Shown: in pieces, positions 1-4,882 of the stretch
Position numbering within the stretch: position 1 is the first letter of the stretch
How the letters are laid out: every line of letters starts with the position of its first letter
Assembly (NCBI GenBank): GCA_011330645.1
Contig: DRQB01000046.1
Span: 1-6,420 of the forward strand
From: Campylobacterota bacterium
GTDB lineage: Bacteria; Campylobacterota; Campylobacteria; Campylobacterales; Sulfurovaceae
DNA: 6,420 nt
Reading direction: 5' to 3'
The notes under the pieces: generated by a model
Told to the model about the DNA's origin: nothing
What the model saw: the letters and a program-made list of their open reading frames with translations, nothing else
Databases searched by the model: none
Made by a program: the position numbers and the translations under genes

Positions 1-386
1 CCAAAAGGAGCATCCACCCCTTTAAACCCACGCAACACCAAGTCCATAGAAGTAAAGAGTTCAGGAGAGACCATAGAGACTTCATCGATGATGAGGAGTT
101 TGAGCTTAGAAAAACGCGTCTTCAAGTACTTCTTCTCCATCAAGAACTCTACATACCCCTCATCTATGTTCTCACGTATCCCCAAAGCAAAAAAAGAGTG
201 AATCGTCTGCCCACCCAAATGTGAAGCTGCTATGCCCGTAGGTGCCACAATGGTAGGGTAGACCCTACGCTCTTTGAGGTACTTTGTATAGAGATTAAGC
301 AAATATGTCTTACCCGTCCCTGCTGACCCTGTGATGAAGACATTTTTGCCTGATTTTAGTATGTTTAGTGCTGTGGTTTGTTTCAT
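1..386 (-). CDS. PIF1-like DNA helicase / AAA ATPase, N-terminal part (C-terminus beyond left edge)
   Basis: The minus strand encodes 128 complete codons from an ATG at 386-384, open to the window edge. Early in the protein is a Walker A loop, GSAGTGKT (about residues 20-27). It is followed by the helicase motif Ia APTGIAASHLGGQTIHSFF (about 48-66) and a Walker B/motif II LLIIDEVSMVSPELF (about 97-111). This order and wording are typical of PIF1-family superfamily 1B 5'-3' helicases, which unwind DNA during replication, repair or recombination. The remaining helicase motifs should lie left of the window. There is no Shine-Dalgarno sequence before the ATG; the bases there are ACCACCC, and a TATAAT box lies 7 nt upstream of the start codon, so the transcript may be leaderless. 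The family is clear from the motifs. The exact subfamily and cellular role are not determinable from this fragment. Confidence 0.9.
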   Translation of the reverse strand, partial: MKQTTALNILKSGKNVFITGSAGTGKTYLLNLYTKYLKERRVYPTIVAPTGIAASHLGGQTIHSFFALGIRENIDEGYVEFLMEKKYLKTRFSKLKLLIIDEVSMVSPELFTSMDLVLRGFKGVDAPF

Positions 387-399
387 GGGTGGTATTATA
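387..399 (-). promoter_or_regulatory. -10 box immediately upstream of the helicase gene (leaderless geometry)
   Basis: TATAAT reads on the minus strand at 399-394. The sigma-70 start point would fall at 387 or 386, that is, one base before or exactly on the A of the ATG. No convincing -35 hexamer is present at the usual distance. The same geometry occurs at the Crp-like gene in this window. Confidence 0.5.
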
Positions 400-442
400 G
401 CGTTTTGGATTTAGGTTGATATACGATGTAATGTTTATTCGC

Positions 443-448
443 TATAAT
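443..448 (+). promoter_or_regulatory. candidate -10 box for the AT-rich gene at 506
   Basis: TATAAT on the plus strand predicts a start near 455 and a leader of about 50 nt before the ATG at 506. A TTGATA hexamer at 416-421 resembles a -35 box, but the 21-base spacing is too long. Because the surroundings are very AT-rich, a chance match is possible. Confidence 0.35.
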
Positions 449-457
449 TTATAAAAA

Positions 458-489
458 TATGTATTATAAATGAGTATAGGTAATACATA
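458..489. repeat. 9-bp perfect inverted repeat in the leader of the gene at 506 (operator or hairpin)
   Basis: TATGTATTA (458-466) and TAATACATA (481-489) are exact reverse complements separated by 14 bases. The repeat lies between the candidate -10 box at 443-448 and the start codon at 506, where either a repressor site or a leader stem-loop would act. The arms are AT-rich, which raises the chance of coincidence, but nine matched pairs at this position suggest autoregulation. Confidence 0.5.
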
Positions 490-505
490 CATAAAATGAG
501 AAAAT

Positions 506-1306
506 ATGCACTATGATATATCTGATATATTGTCATTCGATAATGATTTTTTTACTTCTTTTCAGACTATAGCTGATAAATTCGTTCCAATATTATCAAC
601 ATCAAAATACAAAAATACATCACTGACTTTACTTGGACTTCTTTCTACTGCTACTAACATTAAGCTATCAATATATGATTTAGCAGAAGCATCAGAAACA
701 CATCTTTATTCTATACAATTACTTAATAGAGTACTTATAGAACATTATTTAAAATTTAACTATATTCTAGTTAGATTTTTAAAAGAAAAAACTGATGAAG
801 TTGGTCAAGAATATAGAAAGGTTTCTAAAATAAATGACATTTTATCTTATATTAATGCAACAACTATATCTATATCAATAATAGATGAAAGCAATGACGA
901 TTTAATACTACAAGAATTAAAAGAAAAATATCCTGAACTAAATATATCTAAAAAAGAACTATACAATATTACTAATCAGTGGAAACATAGAAGTATTGTA
1001 AAATATCTTATTGAAAATGCAAATTACATTAAAAATGAATATTTATTAAAGCTTGTTCCAGAGTATTCGAAACTTTCAAGTTTTGTACATGGTAGTACTT
1101 ATGCTGAAGAATTTTATCATAGTGCATACGAAGAAAATAGATTACAAGAACATATTTACAAAAACATTACTGATGTTTGTATAAAAACAACTCATATGAA
1201 TGTTTCATTAATGATAGCAGTATTAGTAATTGATGATAACTTCCAAGATAGTATGACTCTACTTGTTAATAAATATAAAGATTTATTTAATCTAGTTAAA
1301 AGATAA
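506..1306 (+). CDS. AT-rich helical protein of unknown function, DUF5677-like (266 aa)
   Basis: The protein is predicted to be almost entirely alpha-helical, with no signal peptide or clear membrane segment. Two motifs stand out. One is a helix with R75-VLI-E79-H80 inside LLNRVLIEHYLKFNYI; the other is PEYSKLSSFVHGS (185-197), ending in H195-G196-S197. An Arg...Glu helix paired with a late 'LS.fvHgs' motif is, from memory, the pattern of DUF5677 proteins, a family of unknown function often found in accessory regions. That assignment is tentative. The ATG at 506 is the only reasonable in-frame start: an in-frame TGA lies at 497-499 and the next Met is at residue 231. Its ribosome-binding site is weak (GAG at 498-500), and a short out-of-frame ATG frame (496-516, six codons and a stop) overlaps it. 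Base composition (about 22-25% G+C on counted lines) is far below that of its neighbours, which suggests horizontal acquisition. A role in defence is possible but not shown. Confidence 0.8.
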   Translation: MHYDISDILSFDNDFFTSFQTIADKFVPILSTSKYKNTSLTLLGLLSTATNIKLSIYDLAEASETHLYSIQLLNRVLIEHYLKFNYILVRFLKEKTDEVGQEYRKVSKINDILSYINATTISISIIDESNDDLILQELKEKYPELNISKKELYNITNQWKHRSIVKYLIENANYIKNEYLLKLVPEYSKLSSFVHGSTYAEEFYHSAYEENRLQEHIYKNITDVCIKTTHMNVSLMIAVLVIDDNFQDSMTLLVNKYKDLFNLVKR

Positions 1307-1312
1307 TTTTAA

Positions 1313-1346
1313 CTCGTTCCCACCCATCCTTGGTGGTAACGCATAC
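1313..1346 (+). repeat. REP-like palindrome, copy 1
   Basis: A 34-base element beginning CTCGTTCCCACC and ending GCATAC. GTTCCCACC (1316-1324) pairs with GGTGGTAAC (1332-1340) around a 7-base loop, with a single C-T mismatch. The CTCGTTCCCA...GCATAC form resembles dispersed bacterial REP elements that RAYT (Y1-type) transposases spread, as far as I recall. It starts 7 bases after the stop of the AT-rich gene and may also act as its transcript end. Confidence 0.55.
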
Positions 1347-1386
1347 TTCAATTAACATAACAAACTCACTATACATAAAAACTAAA

Positions 1387-1419
1387 GTATTAATTCCCAT
1401 CGGAGACGATGTGAACTAG
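1387..1419 (-). repeat. REP-like palindrome, copy 2, inverted relative to copy 1
   Basis: TTCCCATCG (1394-1402) pairs with CGATGTGAA (1407-1415) around a GAGA loop, with one C-T mismatch. Read on the minus strand, the element begins CTAGTTCACA and ends AATAC. It aligns with copy 1 at both ends (CT.GTTC.CA and GG.AA...ATAC; about 20 of 34 positions by hand). The two copies face each other across about 40 AT-rich bases, as in a BIME-type REP doublet. Confidence 0.5.
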
Positions 1420-1477
1420 ACTTAGCACAAAAATATGTCAATATGCAAGATTTTCAAACATCCAAAAATATTTTAAC

Positions 1478-1483
1478 TATAAT
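1478..1483 (+). promoter_or_regulatory. candidate -10 box upstream of the small ORF region
   Basis: TATAAT on the plus strand predicts a start near 1490, giving a leader of roughly 125 nt before the peptide ATG at 1617. There is no good -35 box; TTCAAA at 1453-1458 is the nearest T-rich candidate. The first transcribed bases would form the small TAACCT-TCT-AGGTTA stem at 1491-1505. Confidence 0.25.
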
Positions 1484-1616
1484 CCTCATGTAACCTTCTA
1501 GGTTATAGGGTAGTGTTCTGCTCTTTTTTATAGATAGGTGGGCTTGAAGCAGTTTTACTGTTTGTTGTTTTAGCAGTGCTAAGGCGGTTGGGTTATCTGA
1601 TGAGAAAGGGTACGCT

Positions 1617-1727
1617 ATGGAATATGTTTCCGTACTTGCACTTGTAGTGTCAATGGCAAAGGTCACGCTTATGTGGCTTAACTATCGGGATTGCAAAAAG
1701 TGTAAGAAGCACAAGGACACAGATTAA
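1617..1727 (+). CDS. candidate small membrane peptide (36 aa), holin-like or type I toxin-like
   Basis: The ATG at 1617 is preceded by GAGAAAGGG (1602-1610), a usable Shine-Dalgarno sequence with AAGG ending 7 bases before the ATG. The peptide has one hydrophobic segment, residues 4-21 (VSVLALVVSMAKVTLMWL), then a charged tail NYRDCKKCKKHKDTD containing two cysteines. An N-terminal hydrophobic helix followed by a short lysine-rich tail is the architecture of holin-like and type I toxin peptides; Helicobacter AapA and Bacillus TxpA are small membrane toxins of comparable design. No sequence homology is claimed. A perfect hairpin follows 15 bases after the stop. Doubts: a lysine lies inside the helix, and a minus-strand GTG frame of 70 codons overlaps it (1454-1666). 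Either may be chance. I prefer this one because it has an ATG and an SD. Confidence 0.35.
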   Translation: MEYVSVLALVVSMAKVTLMWLNYRDCKKCKKHKDTD

Positions 1728-1742
1728 GAAATTAATCTCACA

Positions 1743-1772
1743 AGGTATAGAGAGCGACAACTCTCTATACTT
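1743..1772 (+). terminator. perfect 10-bp hairpin after the small ORF
   Basis: GTATAGAGAG (1745-1754) and CTCTCTATAC (1761-1770) pair exactly around a 6-base loop. One G-T and one A-T pair extend the stem to 1743-1772. Position, 15 bases after the peptide stop, suits a transcript end, but only TTCT-type bases follow rather than a proper T run. It could instead be an RNA-stabilising stem or an operator. On the minus strand, TTGTGC (1791-1786) and TATAGA (1769-1764) with a 16-base gap form a weak promoter-like pair within the same hairpin. Confidence 0.45.
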
Positions 1773-1912
1773 CTGTGTACCCTTTGCACAATTTTACAAA
1801 AATAACCTTATAGACAAATAAATACTTATGCGAGAGCTCCTATACCATATCACAGTTACAAGCAAATAAAAAATCTAAAGTCATATTCTTATTTTAAAGT
1901 ACCACACTACAG

Positions 1913-2872
1913 TCATTCCTTCGTTATGGCACTAGCAACTTCTTTGGGTTGGTCTATCTGCACATAGTGTCCTGCATCTTGAACCAGTGTTAAGCTAGTA
2001 TGAGGGAACATCTCTTTAAATGTTTTGGCGACATACACATTAAGATAGGGATCATCTTTACCAAAGACAATCGAAACAGGCTTCTTAAATGTTTTTAACA
2101 AAGGGAGTTTAGCTTCATTTTGTTTCATCTCATCTAACAGCACATTATTAAGCTCAAAAAATGCAGGGCGTATGCCTAACGATTGATACGATAAAAGATT
2201 GACATAGTGTTCTCTTTTTGCATCATTCATCATAAATTTACGAATCTGCGTACTAAACCCATCTATCCATGCTGTATCACTATACATAGAAACCTGCACA
2301 CTGATATCGCGATAGACTCCTGGAGTAGAAAAACGTGCTATTGCTTCTGGTGGTACAAGCTTTTTCATAGGTTGGTAGTAGGTATTGAGCAGTACCAGTT
2401 TATTGACTTTTTGTGGATGTGCCACTGCCCAGTCTATGCCTGGAGGCCCTGAAGCATCATGCACAACTACAATGATGTCTTTAAGATGAAAATAGTTTAC
2501 AACAACATCCATATCATCATAGAGACTCTTGGAGTTGTAGTAGTGGTTTTTAGGCTTATCAGACTCTCCCCAACCCAAATAATCAAAGGCAATCACATGA
2601 TAATTTTCAAGATAAGGAATCAATTCATCATAGAGATGTAGACTATCAGGGAATCCATGCATTAAAAGAATGGTAGGCGCTTTACCTTTTCTCTCTTGAT
2701 TAAACTCTCTAGCATAAAGATGATACTTGCCTCGTGGTACTTGATATTCTTTATAGCTATTATGTTTGTCGAAGTTTTGATTGTGTGTTTCGTACTCTTT
2801 TTTTAGCGCATTGGTCGTGGCACTACACCCTACCAACCCTAAAGTAATAAGCAACGAGAAAAATCGTTTCAT
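1913..2872 (-). CDS. alpha/beta-hydrolase fold lipoprotein with Asp nucleophile, epoxide hydrolase/dehalogenase-like (319 aa)
   Basis: The N-terminus MKRFFSLLITLGLVGC is a lipoprotein signal with lipobox LVGC. Cys16 would be lipidated, and the following Ser favours the outer membrane. The hydrolase core follows: oxyanion motif H72-GFPDS, then FDYLGWGESDKP (96-107), then the nucleophile elbow VVVHDASGPPGIDWA with Asp139 in the nucleophile position, then acid D273/D274 in GKDDP, and base His302 in AGHYVQIDQP. An Asp nucleophile points to the haloalkane dehalogenase/epoxide hydrolase branch. However, the Trp that normally follows it is Ala140, and the dehalogenase Asn after the HG is Phe74, so the halide-binding pair is missing and dehalogenation is unlikely. 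The substrate is unknown. The ATG at 2872 is supported by AAAAGGA with TTTGCT before the ATG. It lies 66 bases downstream of the Crp-like gene on the same strand. Function within the fold: unresolved. Confidence 0.9.
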   Translation of the reverse strand: MKRFFSLLITLGLVGCSATTNALKKEYETHNQNFDKHNSYKEYQVPRGKYHLYAREFNQERKGKAPTILLMHGFPDSLHLYDELIPYLENYHVIAFDYLGWGESDKPKNHYYNSKSLYDDMDVVVNYFHLKDIIVVVHDASGPPGIDWAVAHPQKVNKLVLLNTYYQPMKKLVPPEAIARFSTPGVYRDISVQVSMYSDTAWIDGFSTQIRKFMMNDAKREHYVNLLSYQSLGIRPAFFELNNVLLDEMKQNEAKLPLLKTFKKPVSIVFGKDDPYLNVYVAKTFKEMFPHTSLTLVQDAGHYVQIDQPKEVASAITKE

Positions 2873-2900
2873 AGCAAATCCTTTTCAAATAGATACTCCT

Positions 2901-2931
2901 ATTATAAAGGTTTTTAAAATCTAATGCATTA
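2901..2931 (-). promoter_or_regulatory. candidate hydrolase promoter with palindrome at the -35 position
   Basis: TATAAT on the minus strand (2906-2901) predicts a start near 2894 and a leader of about 22 nt containing the SD. The perfect 10-bp palindrome TAATGCATTA (2922-2931) covers the place where a -35 box would sit. This could be a regulator site, though a 10-bp palindrome alone is expected several times by chance in a window this size. Confidence 0.4.
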
Positions 2932-2938
2932 CCCTATG

Positions 2939-3523
2939 TTAACGTTTTTTTAGTCGGCTCAATGATTGTGCGGTAATACCCAAATAAGAAGCAATATAAT
3001 GTTGAGGCACAACATCAAAGACTTCTGGCGAATCAAGAAGAAGCTTTCTGTAACGTTCCTCAGCTGAATCAGTCAGCATAGAAACTGTTCTGTAGTAGTT
3101 CATACTATAGACTTCTTCAGAAACCTTCCTCCCAAAATGTTCCCATTTTTTATCCACAGCAAAAAGAGCCTCTCTATTTTCATAACTTATGGCATAAAGT
3201 TCAGTAGGTTCAAGTGCTTCAAAAGTCATTAGACTAGGCTGTTGTTGGGTAAAACTGGCAAAATCAACAACAAAAAGATTTTTAAGATTGGCATCTGGGT
3301 GGGAAAAATGGATTTGCCAGGTAAAGTCTCTACCCCTAGGGTCAATAAAGTAGGAACGTACCACGCCTTTGTTAATAAACATCATATCAGTAAAAACATC
3401 ACCGATATGGTGAATAACATCACCTTTGTTGTATGTTTTGATTCTAATTTTTTCTTGAATACGTTGCCACTCCTCTGGAGAAAGTGTTGTTTTGGAAGTG
3501 AAAAACTCTTTAAATCGCTGCAT
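2939..3523 (-). CDS. Crp/Fnr-family transcription regulator (194 aa)
   Basis: This is a probable cytoplasmic DNA-binding regulator. Residues about 10-120 form a cyclic-nucleotide-binding-type beta-roll: YNKGDVIHHIGDVFTDMMFI at 31-50, NKGVVRSYF next, and LEPTELYAISYENREALF at about 104-121. A long linking helix follows, then a C-terminal helix-turn-helix, VPQHYIASYLGITAQSLSRL (172-191), which ends the protein almost at once. The usual cAMP phosphate-binding cassette (GE[LI]A...RSA) is not visible and there is no N-terminal Cys cluster, so the ligand is probably neither cAMP nor an Fe-S cluster as in FNR. The frame stays open upstream to a TTG at 3541, but the ATG at 3523 is preferred because it lies exactly at the predicted transcription start of an extended -10 promoter. 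It sits 46 bases downstream of nhaA and 66 upstream of the hydrolase gene, on the same strand. Either neighbour is a plausible target (inference). Confidence 0.88.
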   Translation of the reverse strand: MQRFKEFFTSKTTLSPEEWQRIQEKIRIKTYNKGDVIHHIGDVFTDMMFINKGVVRSYFIDPRGRDFTWQIHFSHPDANLKNLFVVDFASFTQQQPSLMTFEALEPTELYAISYENREALFAVDKKWEHFGRKVSEEVYSMNYYRTVSMLTDSAEERYRKLLLDSPEVFDVVPQHYIASYLGITAQSLSRLKKR

Positions 3524-3529
3524 GCAGTG

Positions 3530-3538
3530 ATTATAACA
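3530..3538 (-). promoter_or_regulatory. extended -10 promoter of the Crp-like gene, leaderless geometry
   Basis: TGT-TATAAT reads on the minus strand at 3538-3530, a perfect extended -10 element. Counting six bases from the last T puts +1 on A3523, the first base of the ATG. The start codon also lies inside the palindrome CTGCATGCAG (3518-3527). No SD is present upstream. Confidence 0.55.
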
Positions 3539-3545
3539 CAAGTCT

Positions 3546-3564
3546 TACAAGGGTTTCGCTTGTA
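3546..3564. repeat. inverted repeat TACAAG-N7-CTTGTA over the -35 region of the Crp-like gene
   Basis: TACAAG (3546-3551) and CTTGTA (3559-3564) are exact reverse complements with 7 bases between. The centre is about 32 bases before the predicted start at 3523, where a bound regulator would affect RNA polymerase. The site begins just after the nhaA stop and could alternatively be a weak terminator stem, but no T run follows. Confidence 0.35.
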
Positions 3565-3569
3565 TACAG

Positions 3570-4739
3570 TTATTTTACTACAGGAGAAGAAGCACTACGC
3601 AGAACCATATAGCCAAGTATTCCCGAGAGAAAAGAGCCCAATAAAATAGCCAGCTTATCTGCAAAATGGTATATTTGTGTATCATCATATGCCAAAGAAT
3701 CAACAAAGAGACTCATAGTAAATCCAATACCTGTCAAAATAGCTACCCCATAAAGTTGTACCCATGAACTCTCTTGGGGAAGTTTCGCAATCCCTAATTT
3801 AATCGCTACATAAGAAAAGCCAAAGACACCTATTTGCTTACCTAAAAATAGCCCTAACATGATACCCATAGGAACAGGACCAAACATCTCTTCTACTGAA
3901 ATACCTTTAAGACTGACACCTGCATTGACAAAAGCAAAAAGAGGCAGAATCAAAAATGCAACCCAGTAATGCAAGCCTTGCTCCATCTCTTTTGCGATAG
4001 AAATAGTATTCCCATTTTTATCTTTAGAATACAGAGGTATCATAAATGCCAGGGCTACCCCTGCTAGTGTTGCATGTACGCCAGATTTGAGCACACTAAC
4101 CCATAAAATGATACCGACTAAAATATAAGCAGCTTTTCTTATCACACCCATACGATTCATAACAAAGAGAGCAACCAATGCTACAGAAGCAACTACAATG
4201 GAGACAGTAGAAAGTTCATTGGTATAAAACAATGCAATAATCACAATAGCACCTAAATCATCTATAATCGCCAATGCCATTAAAAATATCTTTAAAGAGA
4301 GTGGGACACGATTGCCTAACAAAGACAAAATACCCAAGGCAAAAGCAATATCTGTCGCCGTAGGAATAGCCCAACCTTTCATGGCAAAAGACTCACCTTG
4401 ATTAAAGGCAATAAACACAAGTGCAGGGACAAGCATCCCACCAATAGCTGCTATGCCAGGAAGAGAAATTTGCTGTAAAGAAGAAAGATGCCCCTCCATC
4501 ACTTCACGCTTAACCTCTAAACCTATGAGAAAAAAGAAAATGGCCATCAACCCATCATTGACCCAAAGTAAGAGAGGTTTAGCAATCTGCAATTCCCCAA
4601 AACGTATTTCCACATGTGTGTGTAAAAAAGAGGTATAAAATTCTGAAAGTACACTATTTTGTAAGAGTAGTGCAATGATAGTGACGATAATAAGTAAAAT
4701 ACCTGCTGTAGATTCTTTTTTGATTAATGATTGAAGCAT
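3570..4739 (-). CDS. nhaA: Na+/H+ antiporter NhaA (389 aa)
   Basis: An inner-membrane secondary transporter that exchanges internal Na+ (or Li+) for external protons, giving salt and alkaline-pH tolerance. The length matches Escherichia coli NhaA (388 aa) and the key residues are all visible: D130 in PTATDIAFALG (equivalent to D133), D160-D161 in ALAIIDDLGAI (D163/D164, the ion site), K301 in GLFLGKQIG (K300), H222 in KSGVHATLAGV (H225) and E75 in LIGLEVKREVMEG (E78, pH response). The frame is open upstream to a TTG at 4775, but the ATG at 4739 has AAAGGA 8 bases before it and gives the family's usual N-terminus. Upstream is a 10-bp perfect inverted repeat that touches the SD. The gene is divergent from an MFS transporter, with 159 bases between the start codons, and is followed by the Crp-like gene. 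Nothing appears broken. Confidence 0.97.
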   Translation of the reverse strand: MLQSLIKKESTAGILLIIVTIIALLLQNSVLSEFYTSFLHTHVEIRFGELQIAKPLLLWVNDGLMAIFFFLIGLEVKREVMEGHLSSLQQISLPGIAAIGGMLVPALVFIAFNQGESFAMKGWAIPTATDIAFALGILSLLGNRVPLSLKIFLMALAIIDDLGAIVIIALFYTNELSTVSIVVASVALVALFVMNRMGVIRKAAYILVGIILWVSVLKSGVHATLAGVALAFMIPLYSKDKNGNTISIAKEMEQGLHYWVAFLILPLFAFVNAGVSLKGISVEEMFGPVPMGIMLGLFLGKQIGVFGFSYVAIKLGIAKLPQESSWVQLYGVAILTGIGFTMSLFVDSLAYDDTQIYHFADKLAILLGSFLSGILGYMVLRSASSPVVK

Positions 4740-4750
4740 CTTCTCTTTCC

Positions 4751-4776
4751 TTTGTCTATACAATGATATAGACAAA
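4751..4776. repeat. 10-bp perfect inverted repeat abutting the nhaA ribosome-binding site
   Basis: TTTGTCTATA (4751-4760) and TATAGACAAA (4767-4776) are exact reverse complements around a 6-base spacer. In the nhaA mRNA the 3' arm ends in the AAA that begins the SD (AAAGGA). It can therefore form a stable leader hairpin against the SD, or act as an operator if transcription starts nearby. A match this long is unlikely by chance. Confidence 0.65.
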
Positions 4777-4822
4777 TCATAGTTGTCTTTAACTAACCAT
4801 TAGTAAATATTATGTCGTAGTC

Positions 4823-4843
4823 AATATATGCGCTACATATATT
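4823..4843. repeat. 8-bp inverted repeat in the divergent nhaA/MFS promoter region
   Basis: AATATATG (4823-4830) and CATATATT (4836-4843) match exactly around CGCTA. The site lies where both divergent promoters would overlap: it covers the -35 position of the plus promoter and the start area of the minus promoter. The AT-only arms lower its weight. Confidence 0.35.
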
Positions 4844-4847
4844 CCTG

Positions 4848-4853
4848 TATTAT
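4848..4853 (+). promoter_or_regulatory. candidate -10 box for the MFS gene
   Basis: TATTAT on the plus strand predicts a start near 4860 and a leader of about 39 nt that contains the SD hairpin. No strong -35 box is visible. It overlaps the oppositely directed -10 box of nhaA, so the two promoters could not be occupied together. Confidence 0.35.
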
Positions 4854-4857
4854 ATCA
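4849..4857 (-). promoter_or_regulatory. candidate extended -10 promoter for nhaA
   Basis: TGA-TATAAT reads on the minus strand at 4857-4849, predicting a start near 4842 and a leader of about 100 nt that includes the 10-bp inverted repeat before the SD. CATAAT (4814-4809) is an alternative -10 nearer to the gene. Confidence 0.4.
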
Positions 4858-4882
4858 AAGATAGTTTGACTTTAATGAAAGA

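Larger units (their letters stand above)
1307..1912. other. 606-bp region without a recognised gene
   Basis: In order it contains the two inverted REP-like palindromes (1313-1419), an AT-rich stretch with a TATAAT box (1478-1483), a small stem TAACCT/AGGTTA (1491-1505), a segment of native-like composition (about 45% G+C on one counted line) with overlapping open frames on both strands (about 1500-1730), the candidate peptide gene at 1617-1727, and a perfect hairpin (1743-1772). From 1773 to 1912 I see no gene, and no clear terminator for the hydrolase gene that ends at 1913. Confidence 0.6.

Noticed and set aside
728..745. R75-VLIE-H80 as a HEPN ribonuclease Rx4H motif
   Set aside because: The spacing fits, but the position after Arg is Val rather than a polar residue. 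The motif lies in the N-terminal third, whereas HEPN motifs sit near the domain end; the DUF5677-like reading explains it better.
1454..1666. Minus-strand 70-codon GTG frame
   Set aside because: It has a GTG start without an SD, no recognised motif, and overlaps a plus-strand frame with an ATG and an SD. It is kept only as a note within the region finding.
2207..2641. Plus-strand open frames opposite the hydrolase gene
   Set aside because: They lie wholly antisense to a well-supported gene, lack an SD, and read as low-complexity shadow protein.
1913..2872. Haloalkane dehalogenase call for the hydrolase
   Set aside because: Both halide-stabilising positions (Trp after the nucleophile, Asn after HG) are replaced, so a specific dehalogenase name is not supported.
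3524..3541. TTG start at 3541 for the Crp-like regulator
   Set aside because: It would place the start codon upstream of the predicted transcription start and encode the -10 box as protein; the ATG at 3523 fits better.
4740..4775. TTG start at 4775 for nhaA
   Set aside because: It would add 12 residues absent from the family, run through the inverted repeat and ignore the SD before the ATG at 4739.
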